DNA from: Druceiella hillmani
Lineage: Eukaryota > Arthropoda > Insecta > Lepidoptera > Hepialidae
Reading direction: 5' to 3'
DNA: 64,000 bases
Assembly (NCBI GenBank): GCA_039881145.1
Contig: JAYKKI010000007.1
Span: 41,950,001 to 42,014,000, forward strand
The position numbers were made by a program, and so were the translations under genes. This document shows positions 1-11,149 of this stretch, piece by piece. A model generated the notes under the pieces. It saw only the letters and a program-made list of their open reading frames with translations. It ran no database searches and had not been told where the DNA came from. Numbering within the stretch: the stretch's first letter is position 1; every line of letters starts with the position of its first letter.

Positions 1-585
1 AAAAATAATTTTGACAACTGAATTTGTGTTTTGTGATAAATTCATTGTTCTAAAAAACTTAACTATGCAAAATATGACAACTGTGATAAGATTGTTAAGA
101 AAAAGTAAAAATATATTTCGGAGACTGCGTTATGAAGTCTGTGTGATTTTAACACTTATAAATAAAGTATAGATTAAATATATGAAAAAACAAGCAATAT
201 ATCTATAGAATGGAGTAATGGATAAATCTAGTTAAACATATAAAGATGGCGACTGACTTATAACATTGTCTCATGGTGTATCTATCACCAGTTTACCATG
301 AATGGTCCATAAGGGTAAGCTTCTAAAGAGTGATGCAAATATTTGTATTAAACAATTTATATTGAATGCTTTCATTAGCATATTAACACTTAACGAATGG
401 ACATAAAGATTTAAGTTTTTTCATCGTAACTTCTTAAAATGGCCCACCTAAAATTGGTTTTCCTCAATTTTGATTTTGCTGTGTTAGTTTTTTATTTTTA
501 TGCACGTCAGATTTTTTCTTGTTACTATTATCTGCACAACTTTGTTTGTAGGTTGTGTTTTTAGTAGTTTTGCAACTGTGAAAAT
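1..585. other. AT-rich stretch with no gene seen
   Basis: I see no coding exon, RNA gene or repeat boundary here. The few open frames are short and have the composition of random AT-rich sequence. Confidence 0.5.
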
Positions 586-1035
586 GGCGAATAAGAAAAA
601 AATTTTCCACATAAGTTATTGAATGGGGAAATGATAATGAATTAGAAAAGTATGAAGGAGAAAGTGATGACAATGAAATTATTGTTCTCAGAAAAGAAAA
701 ATTGTGTAGAGGTTTACTGTCTTCAGAAAATGAATTTGAATCTAGTGACTTCTTCTATTTACAAGAAGTTAAGCACTAACATACATAATATTTACGGTGT
801 ATTTCTGAAAGAAGTAACTATGATTTAGTTTACCGATCAACAGGATCCCGATTCCAAATTCATCCCACAATAAATTCTGAAAATTGATCCACCTGGTAGA
901 TTGCCTAGATCATATGTCAGGAGCACATTCCTGAGCCAATTGTTGGCAAAAGAAAGGAAAAATATCCTAAAAAACCTTGGAGTCTGCAATACAAGGAAAA
1001 AAGCGACCTACTATAAGTTATACTTGCTCGCTTAG
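586..1035 (+). pseudogene. piggyBac-like transposase remnant
   Basis: Two pieces in broken frames resemble the two ends of a piggyBac-type transposase. The first, around 600-780, encodes an acidic stretch (LEKYEGESDDNEIIVL, then LCRGLLSSENEFESSDF), like the acidic N-terminus of the family. The second, around 895-1030, encodes LPRSYVRSTFLSQLLAK and then a basic stretch with a lone Cys, like the linker leading into the C-terminal Cys-rich domain. The catalytic middle is absent and stops interrupt all frames. If correct this is an internally deleted, dead copy. The similarity is to general family features only and could be coincidental for the first piece. Confidence 0.35.
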
Positions 1036-2218
1036 TGCTCTATACTATCCATTATCTTTGAAGGTACATTTGTGTATCATAAATATGTATCGGTTAGTTC
1101 AAAAGTCTGATTGTTTAGGAAATTAAAAATATGTTTTTGCTTTCAACACTAATATAGACAACACCTTATCTTTGTCTAACTATAGGTATAAGAAAGAGAA
1201 AGAGATGACGTAGAAACAGAAATACAATAATCTTCCATAACATTTCCAATGTAAATGATTGGCTCCTTTTTTTAATGTTCTTCATGACATTGATTCGTAA
1301 TATTTCTATAGGACTTATTCTTGTTACCCAACGTAAAAAACCTCTTCAAATTGGGTGAAATTGAATATTCTTAATTTTAGAAGTGTTTCTACTGATAAAT
1401 ACTCGATAATGTAAACTTTGTTCTTCAGTTTAATACCATTTGAATTAAAATCAAAACAAAGGTTGTCGCCAAACTTTCTTTTTATCTAAATAATGTCTGA
1501 TGTAATGCAAGTTTCATTTTTTTGTTGAATCAGCACTTTATCTCCAATAGCTGTGAATTTTTTCAGGTTTTTTGACCGATACTTTCTGAGATGGGGGTGA
1601 TTTTTGAAGGTTTCTTCACAAAAGTGCTAAATAAAGTTTACAAGAAAAAAACAAATTATATATTTTTGAATTTGTGCTTTCGTAAGCTTTCATTTTTTTG
1701 ATGATTTGGAAACATTTTTTTTAACTTCTTGTATCCCTCATAATTAACCTTCAAAATCAAACTTTTTCAAATTTCAACTATCAATGTCAAATAGTCTCTG
1801 AGAAAAATGTCTGTTCCAGATAGACAGATGGAGACTGAAGTTATTTCTTAAGTCTTCCATTATGCCAATTTTGGTGCGCAGCACTAAAAAGAAAAAAATT
1901 AAATATGTGTCATATTCTGTAAGGTTTCATTTTACTAGGGTGAATTTTTGTTTTGAAATATCACTCTTAACAAATACTAATTTGTAAATAATTGATTTTA
2001 TAAGAGTTTTGTACCTCGACAAAAATAATAGGATACTGTTCAGTGTAATAACTTAAAATTTGATGTATAGAAATCAAGGTAGTATGAAATTATGAAGTGT
2101 GAGTATGAAATTATCAAGGTAGAAAATTACAAAACAATGTAGAAAATTTTATTTTAATATATATATGTATTTTGCAACTAAGAGTTGCAAAACACACACA
2201 CACATATATATAAATATG

Positions 2219-2291
<73 letters not shown>

Positions 2292-3600
2292 TTTCATACA
2301 TCTCAACATTCAAAAATATTTGTGTAGAAATATAGTATGGTCAAATTTTTAATTTCGTCTATTCTTTCGGAGTATTAATAGAAAAAACAATCTATAAGAA
2401 TTCCAAAATTATTTTTCTCAAAATGTTTTTAAGGGTCTATGCATTTTACTGAAAATGCCCACGAATTTTCGACAAATAAAACTGCAACTCTAGAGAAAAA
2501 CAGGCTGTCCGTTAAATGTTAATATCAAATTACATTCATTTTAATCTTATTACCGTTATTTGAAGAAAACATTTTTCTCACAAATATGTACGACAACAGA
2601 CTCCAAAGTAGTTGGTTGCGAATTATGTACTCTAAATAATAGATATAGGTGCGACATCGCATTCCAAGTATTTCAGACCTATAACGTAATAAATAAAAGT
2701 ATTCATGCAACTAATTAGAAAGAGCCAGATTCAAATAGAATAGCATGGCTCAATATGCTGACATTTATAATGTTCCAATTGTAACATGGTAGATTAGATA
2801 TAAATGTTATAAGTCAGTCCCCTATTTTAAAATTTCAGTAAAATAGCTATTATTTCCGGTCAACTGTGTAAATTTTAAAATGCTTTAGTTTTGTAAGGGC
2901 AATAGACATAAAACTAAAAAAATATTGTTTCAATATAAATTAAAAATTTCATAAAGAAAAAAGTTAACAATTTTATATTATTCATTATTTATTACCTTTA
3001 GGATCGATTAAAACCATTTTTTTTTATATTCAATTTATGATATCATTATATTTCAATAAATTGCTTTTAAATTTTTAAAATTACCTAAACTTGGAAGTTT
3101 GAAGATGATGATTCCAGTAAAAAGAAAAACTACTTACACTTTTATAAACTGGCAATAATGTAATATTGCATGTATAAAAAAAAAACAAATGCACTATATA
3201 CAATTTTTATTTTCATGTTCGAATTGCCAACTTTCAAATGAAATATATACTTCATATAGGTTTAAAAGGAGAATGTCATTTATTTTGTATATTCTAAAAT
3301 AGAGATAAATAAAATTTGAATATTAGTATATATATTATAAGCAGCGTTCCTTTCTAATTCCTTTGTTTTATTGTACCTTAATAATAGTTCTAATGAAATG
3401 GCAAGAATTATTTTTAATATTTGTTTAGTTCAAGGGAATTTGAAAGGAATATATTTGTTTTTGTTGTAAATATTATTAACAGTGTAATGTAATGTAATAA
3501 ATACTATTTGTATTTTATCAATGATTTTCATTTTCAAACTAGCTATTACTCGTGATTACATTCATTTGGAACTCGAGATATTGAAACGCCAATTTTTTAT
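1036..3600. other. Intergenic AT-rich stretch, no gene seen
   Basis: Apart from the (TA)n microsatellite near 2.2 kb, nothing gene-like or repetitive could be supported. Short runs with a transposon-tail flavour occur near 1560-1850, but I cannot assign them. Confidence 0.5.
2157..2287. repeat. (TA)n microsatellite with CA interruptions
   Basis: An alternating purine-pyrimidine tract. It starts as mixed TA/CA (ACACACACAC then ATATATA) and continues as almost pure TA to 2287. Slippage-prone simple sequence; copy number in the assembly may be unreliable. Confidence 0.95.
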
Positions 3601-3612
3601 ACAGCCAATGAT

Positions 3613-4050
3613 TGAATATATTTGGCGTTAATTTTGTAGAAATTCATTATTCACAATTAAATGAAACTATGTGATATAGTATTATTTCTACTTTCTTTAA
3701 GTTCTTTACCACGACCTAGGTTTCGTTGCATTACAACATCTTCAGGTGTCTATTAGCAAAGATTAACTGTTAGGAACATCCAACATCATTTATATGTTTC
3801 AAACACAATAGCGGAAGCCGGGTTTGTGTTTGTTTTCCCACTGCTTATGTTAGTGAGTTTATTGTAGGGGAGCGGTATAGTTTTTATTACTCTTTCAAAA
3901 GTTATACAATATACAAGTATTTTAGTGAGGATAATAAATCTCATTAAAATACTTGTATATTGTATAACTCTCAGAAATATTGTGTAAAAGTGTAAAGAAC
4001 TTAAAGAAAGTAGAGAAAATACTACATCACATAGTTACATTTAATTGTGG
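3613..4050 (-). mobile_element. Penelope-like non-autonomous foldback element with 12-bp target duplication
   Basis: The element is bounded by a perfect 12-bp direct repeat, ACAGCCAATGAT, at 3601-3612 and 4051-4062, which reads as a target-site duplication. Its ends are inverted repeats of each other: about 3651-3710 pairs with about 3985-4050 (TTCTTTAAGTTCTTTAC on one side, its complement on the other). The left end carries an extra tail of roughly 40 bp (TGAATATATTTGGCG...) that has no counterpart on the right. A second nested hairpin lies at 3901-3929/3940-3968 (28 of 29 bases paired). A hammerhead ribozyme motif lies inside the left arm on the minus strand. Inverted terminal units with an asymmetric tail, variable-length target duplications and hammerheads are established features of Penelope-like elements. 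No reverse transcriptase or GIY-YIG coding sequence is present, so it would depend on a partner in trans. Related pieces occur at 27371-27473 and 54283-54503. Confidence 0.7.
3704..3761 (-). ncRNA. Hammerhead ribozyme (Penelope type)
   Basis: Read on the minus strand, all invariant hammerhead elements occur in order. Stem I outer arm CUUU (3758-3761) pairs with AAAG (3704-3707), and inner CAC (3746-3748) pairs with GUG (3710-3712), separated by an asymmetric internal loop. Core CUGAAGA is at 3739-3745. Stem II is GUUG/CAAC with a 5-nt loop. Core GAAAC is at 3720-3724. A 3-bp stem III is ACC/GGU closed by UA, and the cleavage nucleotide C is at 3713. A CUGAAGAU...GAAAC core with a very short stem III is characteristic of Penelope-like elements, where the ribozyme is thought to process tandem transcripts and often works best as a dimer. 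Activity is inferred from pairing only. Confidence 0.7.
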
Positions 4051-4062
4051 ACAGCCAATGAT

Positions 4063-6587
4063 GTTTTTGTTTGTTCCAACAATAGCTGGCTGTTAATAAT
4101 TGTATAAGAAACTTGATTGTTTGTTTCATTTAGTTATTTAATAGATTATTTTTGTTTTTATTGATAATAAAATAACATACCGCTGGTATCACAGCTGAAA
4201 AATATGCATTACTGTACTCTTCTGAGCGATGCATCGATGTACGGTTTTCTTATGATCGATATTTTGTATATAACCTTATGGATTAATTATCATATTAATT
4301 TTATTATTACTGTTGTAACAATTTAGATAATAAATATTAAATGATTAATAATTACACTTTTAATTAACATAAATGAAACTCTAGAAATAAAAAAAAATCG
4401 GCTTCAAAAAGGAACCGTTTTTACGATGGACTGAAAAGTTTGTATAACCTAAGTACTGTAATAATAATTGACTTCCATGTCATTTAGAAGAGAGTATTCT
4501 CATGAAATAGGTCAGAAAATTCAACTTTTTCCTCTTTGTGAATTTTATTTTTCTATAGTCCATTCAAAACAAGCTTTAATTAGAATTTGATATTTAAAAA
4601 ATACAAAAAGTTATGGGGCTTCTGTTCAAGTGTATACCGGCTGAAAAATGACACTGCACCTTCTAGCCTGTTTGTACTTATGATTTCAAATTGTTTTTTC
4701 AAGGACAAAAGACCTCATGAAAATTATAGGAGAATTTTAAAGGGGAGAATTACTAGGAGAATTTGAGGTACCTTTTAAAAGTGTTCCTATAGTAAATGTA
4801 TCACTGTGAATGTTGAAGTACGGCAGATCTTTAGTGTGTTTTTTAATATATTTTTGTAAAAAATGGATAAAAAAAGGAATTGAACATTCAGGTAACTTAA
4901 AAGATATATGTCCATTGAAATCTTTATACTGTAAAGACTAAAATTTTAATGGAGTACCTGCAATTAAGGTAACAGAGATTGTTGATCGAGTAGTGTTACT
5001 GTATCAAAGAAATTTTGATATTTGTTTATTGACTTTCTTGCTGTGCTTATTGATTGTTAATAATTATCACGTGGTTTGTCAAAAGTGTCATGTCGTGGTT
5101 AGGATTACAAATGTTTTAAACTATATGTAAATACTGATTTTTTTGTTATTAATTTCTTTCTCACTTAAACTGACTATATAATGATAGCATATTTCTTATT
5201 TACCATTTTAGCAGTCAAAATTTTGGTCTTTAAAAAGTCATCATTTTGTACAATATGATTATTTTTGAAATGAAACTCCTTACGCCACATCTGAGACTTG
5301 ATCTTTTTGAATTATTTGTTTCGTTATTCGAATTTATTATTATACTTCTCATGATTCTACAGTTTTATTTCTTGTCTTGTGATGTTATTTTTCGAAGTAT
5401 ATTTTTGTTTTGTTCAAAGCGTACAAAACTAACAAGTTTTATTTCTGTCATGCATTCTATGACTTCTCTTCTTTATTTAATAGTCCTAGTTGAGATGAAA
5501 ACCATAAACTTATTATTATTTTGTTTTTTAGTATTTATTTCTAAAGTTTGTTTTAGTTATATATTTAAAATTTATCCATCCAATGATGCATAATTTTTTC
5601 AGAGTTTACTTTTTGCTTTAATAATGTTCATGTTTATTGATATTTCTTCATGAAAATTGTATAATTTACTGATCAATAATAGTTTTGTTTGAAATATTTT
5701 TTTCTTATCAAGAAAAATTCCTTAATTTACTTTTAACAATCCTCTTCTTTTAAGAAAATTTACTTTTAAAAAAGGAAAAATCCCTTATAGAACTTTTATC
5801 ATGAGAATACATGTTTAAATGCCTATAAACAATTATTACTTTTTTTTAGAGTGTGTTCTAAATCCAAACAAGTGATGTGAGCAAAAAGGAAGCCATTTTT
5901 GTTTAGTTGTTTTTGGAATAGGTAATCTTACGCAAAGCTAATCGTAAATGGAGCCACTGAAATAAGACGTAAACAAAATTAGCTGTCAAAAAAGCAGTGA
6001 CTTTATGGCGTGCAAAATTAAAATATTTTCTGTGAAGAGAAAATGTGACAAAAAATGACAGATATTTAACAATATTAGAATTAAAAAATCAGAATAAAAT
6101 GAATGCTCTGAACAAAGCCAAGGTTTTATTTTGATCTCTTAAAATTTTTGTGACAGACAGCAGTTTCCCACAGTGTCTGACGTTTTTTGTCCTTAAGGAA
6201 TAAATGAACAACTATATTTTCAACTGCTCCAACTGCAACAGCATCCAACTGCACATCATTTATGTATATTTATTATAAATCGAGATGTAATCATCGCAAA
6301 ACCAATAAAATTCAATACTCCACAAGCAGATGTATATAAATTACATAAATAATATAAATTACACGTCACATCATGTTTATCTATGATGTTTACATTATTT
6401 TACAAGTAACCCCCTAGCGGGAGAAATTAGCAGTAAGGTTCCCTATCGGCACCGACTACACAAAAAACTAACACTTATTAGTATACATTTAATGAATGTT
6501 GGTGTCAATACTTATTATAGACTTAAGGTAAATAATTATTATTTTTAACTTAACAGTTCTTTCTTTGAATTAAATTTATATTTCAAC
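4063..6587. other. Intergenic stretch, no gene seen; holds one copy of a diverged duplication
   Basis: About 4852-5095 resembles 6795-7020: both run through AAAAATGGATAAAAAAAGG-type sequence, ACATTCAGGT/ACATGCAGGT, CATCAAAGAAATTTTGATATT/CATCAAAGGAACTTTGATATT, and TTAATAATTATCACGT. The copies are roughly 200-240 bp and clearly diverged, so they are probably fragments of one old mobile element. No coding sequence is evident elsewhere in this stretch. Confidence 0.5.
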
Positions 6588-7200
6588 ATGGGTAGGCCTA
6601 CTAAACACGCCACCCTTATAAAAACACGAAAGAGGAAAGGGGGATCATTTAAAAAAAGAATATCAAGAGGGAATGTTGAACAACGTAAACATAGGCTTTC
6701 ACAAATGAGAGCTTATGCAAATAGGATTCTAAGTAATGAAACCATAGAGGATTGTGTTCACTGCCTCAGCTTGATGCATGAATGTTTGTTACATATATTC
6801 TTGTGAAAAAAAATGGATTAAAAAAGGAAATAAACATGCAGGTAATTAAAAAAATGTAAGTTCCATGGAAATAGATACATTGTAGAAACTAATCTGGTAA
6901 AATAAAGATAGATAATAGCTCAAGTAATGCTACTGCATCAAAGGAACTTTGATATTGTTTTATAAATGTTTCAGTCATTAATAATTATCACGTCATTTAT
7001 TAAAATTATCATGGTAATATTAAATTTAAAACTTCAAAAAAAATGCCTTCATCACAAATGACATGCTGAAAATTCCATTAGCATAAGCTCGTACCCATAA
7101 TCGAAGTCTCAATAAGCTGGTGCTGCGATTGCCTTTTTCCACAAAAAGACACACTCTTATCTGTAGCTTACCTTTAAGTGTCATCATGACGAAATGAAGG
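6588..7200. mobile_element. Helitron-like fragments in opposite orientations
   Basis: A plus-strand frame at 6588-6806 encodes 72 residues. It opens with a very basic segment (RKRKGGSFKKRISRG) and ends in RLSQMRAYANRILSNET. Motifs of the form RL..MR.YA......NET occur as tandem repeats near the N-terminus of many Helitron / PIF1-like proteins. A minus-strand segment near 7060-7130 encodes RLRLWVRAYANGI, which looks like a second, inverted copy of the same motif. No helicase or Rep domain is visible, so this is at most a pair of small relics. Between them lies the second copy of the diverged 4.9-kb repeat. Confidence 0.35.
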
Positions 7201-7466
7201 ACAGCCACGTCTGATGGTTTATTAGTAAATATTCATAATTCCTTAGATTACTCTTAAGAAGTAGTCTAGTCTCTAAAAATAGTTACTCTTAAGAGATATC
7301 TTGAAGAAATGAACATTGTAATATCAACTCTCCTTATTGCTTCAAACAAAACAATAATTATCAAAATTGGTATATGTATCATTATGGAAATTAAGACTGA
7401 ACATATATTAACAAAAATATATAGGCACGTTGAATTGGTTATCGTTTTCGTTTTTTGAAATTAGTT

Positions 7467-7561
7467 AAGTTTAAATGAATAAAGTTATAAATGATGAATT
7501 ATTTGCATAGTAGAAAACTATGCAAATAATTCATCATTTATAACTTTATTCATTTAAACTT
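7467..7561. repeat. Perfect 45-bp inverted repeat with 5-nt loop
   Basis: Arms 7467-7511 and 7517-7561 are exact reverse complements over all 45 bases, separated by AGAAA. The arms start AAGTTTAAATGAATAAAG and end in TTATTTGCATAGT. A perfect arm pair in otherwise diverged repeat-rich DNA implies recent origin or selection. It carries no transposase-like sequence and I see no direct repeats flanking it. Confidence 0.95.
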
Positions 7562-9310
7562 TTAAAAATATCCTTATTCATTCATTTTCAAACTTTAATG
7601 TACACTATTGATACATATCTCTCAGTCAACTGTCAAACGCTATTACAACAATAAATAATATTAGGTAAACTGCAGTAAATTGCGAGTAAACATAAGTAAA
7701 AAATAAACCCTTCATATTATCAACTGTAACACTTCCATTTCTAGCCAGCACTTTAAGATTTAGGTTGAATTCAAGATTTTTAGATTTAGGTAATAATTTG
7801 TCGGCTACTATACCTCATATGTGATATATGCTTATATTACACAAAGGTCAAACTAAAAGTAATCTTCTACTAATAACAAGGGCAGATCAATTTTCAAAAT
7901 TTATTTTAAACCGGCCACTTTATATTGTAAGTGAATTTGCCACGTTAGTGCTAACTTTTCTCAAACATGCATGCAAAACTTCCAAAAATTATATATTCTG
8001 TCATTGGTGCATATTTTCTATCAACCTTCTCAATATAACTAGAAAAAATGAAATAGTGGAGTCACTACATTTACAGGGTTACGTGTATTGAAACAAGGAA
8101 GCCTGTTTTAGTCCTGTGCAAGTATATGCTTTAATGTGGCGACCTCAATTAAGGTATAGTAATATATTAAAAAAAAATTAATTTTTTGTAAGTAGAGAAG
8201 AATTTTTTTATGTATTCCGTTCAATAACACCCATCATTGAATAAGTCTTCTAAAATTAAATTTGAATTACATTTATAATTTTTAATTTTTAAACCCCTTT
8301 ACGAAATATCTAAATTAAAAATTATGTCCAAGGTGTTTGCCCCTTAATTTTGTGACCGCAAGTTTAAAAAATCTGAAGAAATGCTAGGTACTTACATCCG
8401 ATTAGAACTATCAAATGAAAGTATTTTAGTTATCATGTATGAATAATTTCAAAAGATACGGATGCCTAGGGAATGTTATTTTAGGCATGTTCCAACACGC
8501 ACTTGGTCAGTTTTTTAAAATTAGTATCAATTTTTGGAGAAACAATACTCAACGACACATTTGTTCAATAAGTGATAGCTGTAAATACTTACAAAAAAAT
8601 GGAAAATTGAATTTGTCACATTGGAGTATCAAAATTGAATTGGTTTTATCCTTGTTAAGTTTTGTACCCGAGATTATGAAGCTGACCAGCAATGAAGAGA
8701 GTGCTTAACTATATTTCTTATTCAGTTGAGGCAATAAAGTTTCATTTTAAGTAAAATTACTGCATTGGGAGCTTGTAAGCAAAAATACAGTAGAGTGAAT
8801 CAAGCAGTTGATGATCTATCTTAATCATAAGCCAATATAAAAAGTAAGCAAAAACTATATTCATCCCTTTCTCTATCATATGTTATTCTATCCTTTTTCG
8901 TGACTATGGTTTTATGACTATGTCGACTTTAAATAAACCACGATAAATTTTTGTAATTTTTAACTAGAGTTTAAAATCCATTTAAAATTCTTGATGTTGT
9001 CTATTATACTACATTTTACGACATACTTTCATTAAAAAACCAAGTTAGAACGCTATTGTATATGCATGCATGCACATGAAAAAGGCTGAAAGTGAAACTT
9101 CCTGATGCAAAAAAACAAACTATAAAAGGAATTAACATATCTCTTTTTCATGCTCGCTCACAGTATATTAATATAGGGAGTAATATTATATATAATTTTT
9201 TAATAGGATTGAATTATAAGTCGTATGAAATTAGTCACACAAACTTTGTAAAATACAACAATTTAGATTAAGTTCCAACCAACTGTCTACAGTTCTATAT
9301 ATCTTACAGA
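7562..9310. other. Intergenic stretch, no gene seen
   Basis: Open frames at 7828-8091 and 8439-8708 have no recognisable motif, no splice context and random-looking composition, so I do not call them genes. Confidence 0.5.
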
Positions 9311-9316
9311 GTGAAC

Positions 9317-9760
9317 TAGAGATGAGCAAAATCGGAAATTCATCAAACCAAGTTCGAGTTGATTTGAAAATTAGTGTAAATCGAGTTAGTCAAGTGGTTT
9401 TAACAAACAATGATCATTGGGTAGTGTCATAAATCGATTTCAATTATTTAAGAACTCGTCCATTTTTGAGTCATTTAATCGGGTTATTGATAAATAAAGG
9501 TAGTTTAATAATGAAAACAACAAAGAATGTATAAGAATTATCAACCTCCGTTAAGATAAAAAGTTCACCTGGATCATGTAACTCATATAAATAAGCATAC
9601 AAGTAAACCTTCTTTCTAACGTGTGTCATCATCGTGTTCATATTCCCGGAATATTTATAAGACAAAAAACATTGTCTACACACAATTTTTCTGTCTATTG
9701 GCTTTTCAAAAATCTCTCTAACTATAGACTTCTTTCTTGGGCCGGCATTGTAATTTAAAA
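9317..9760 (-). mobile_element. hAT transposon fragment with BED-type zinc finger
   Basis: Reading the minus strand from about 9755, the frame encodes RKKSIVREIFEKP, IDRKIVCRQCFLSYKYSGN, then MMTHVRKK. This is the layout of a BED zinc finger (aromatic/phenyl N-terminal part, CxxC, then the first His of a missing HxxxH) found at the N-terminus of hAT/ZBED transposases. The sequence TAGAGATGAGCAAA at 9317-9330 resembles a hAT terminal inverted repeat (typically CAGAGATG-like). The catalytic domain is absent and the second zinc-ligand His is lost, so the copy is dead. Confidence 0.55.
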
Positions 9761-9844
9761 TATAGAAATTAAATAATTAACAGACTTAAAATAAAACTTT
9801 TCTAAACAAAAAAAAAACTTGAGAGGTGTCAAGGGACACCCGGA

Positions 9845-10207
9845 TGGAACGAAGTTTCTTTCGATTAATTAGTGAAGGAATTGTAATAAAATTTTATTTC
9901 TTTTAAGTTATAATAATAATTATTGTTATTATTTTCTATTATTTATTATGTACAAAAAACCTGTATACACTCAACAAAAATAACCGTCGCGACACCACCA
10001 CTGTTCAATGCGAAATAGAAAGACGAAACGAAAATAACTGGCTCGCTTTCTATGAGAGAGAGAGAGTCAGACAGAGAAACACGCGCACGCCGCACGGCTT
10101 GCAGCGCGCCCGCTAGCAACTATAGCAAAAATTGTCGTTACAACTTTTGGTCTTAATTTTTTCCATCTAGCCCCCTTTCGCAACGCGCAATAAGGAACTT
10201 CGTTCCA
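9845..10207. mobile_element. Short inverted-repeat element with a GC-rich core
   Basis: TGGAACGAAGTTTCTT at 9845-9860 and its near-exact complement AAGGAACTTCGTTCCA at 10192-10207 (15 of 16 bases) bound a 363-bp segment. Inside are a (GA)n run near 10050-10063 and an unusually GC-rich patch at 10074-10125 (GCGCGCCCGC and similar), in sharp contrast to the surroundings. This looks like a non-autonomous DNA element. I cannot assign the superfamily or see a clear target duplication. Confidence 0.45.
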
Positions 10208-11149
10208 AAAACACGACTAAAAAAGTTAACGAAAATAATTTATTAAAACCTACGAGTAAGAAAGGTACCTACAGGCTAAAACAATAAAACATGTCCGAAT
10301 ATGCTATCAATTTTTATGCGGTAACAGAATACACTCTGTTTAATTTGAGTATGCGAGCGATACACTGACCGAGTGCAGTGAGCGATCGAACGAGGCAGCC
10401 TCCAACTTGGTTCGTCATATACATGTAAAATGGTTTAATTTGATTAAACCGCACTTAGGTTTGAATCTGTTTGCAAAGTTTTCAACATTATATTTCATTC
10501 CTATCAGAAATTTAATATTTTTCAATGCCTCTTTTTCAATTCTTAAATATTGAAAATTTTTTATTTGTTATAATGTGGCACCAAGACACTCATTGAATTT
10601 TGTTTAAAATTACTATGTACTATTCTACATAAACAATTTTTTTTACATTATTTACTACCAATTAATTCTACTACTTGCAAAATGTTATACACATTGAATT
10701 TGTAAAGATTCCTTTTTCATTATGGCACCCTAAAACCACAAAAATAATTAATTTTTCTGCCTTGTGAGAATACCCCCTTAATGTCTTCCTTATAATTCTA
10801 CTTTTGATGTATCATGAAAATTGGAAACTTTAAACAGCATTACGTTAAATCATTTGCAATTGGCTTATCCTGTTAAATCATTTAGTATTTGATATAAAAT
10901 CTTCTTGACAGTGAGTTGAAGTACAGTTTCTAATAGTCACAACAGCCTTAACCATAATTGGACTATTCAAAAACATTACCCCTTTATTAACCTAAACGTA
11001 AACCTGTGAAGTCCAGTTATCACTACTAAGCCAGTTATTATGTAACTGCTTAGAAACGTTGGGTAAAAACAACCTGGTTGTTTCCCACATGAATTAGGTG
11101 GAGATCCACCTAGAATGGCAGTCAGCTAAAAAGTAAAGCTTCTTGTTTT
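10208..11149. other. Intergenic stretch, no gene seen
   Basis: No exon-like or repeat-like feature could be supported here. Confidence 0.5.

Noticed and set aside
5246..5593. 115-codon plus-strand open frame
   Set aside because: Dominated by Leu/Ile/Phe/Ser as expected from T-rich DNA; no motif, no plausible promoter or splice context.
7828..8708. Two plus-strand frames of 87 and 89 codons
   Set aside because: No family resemblance and no exon signals; random-looking.
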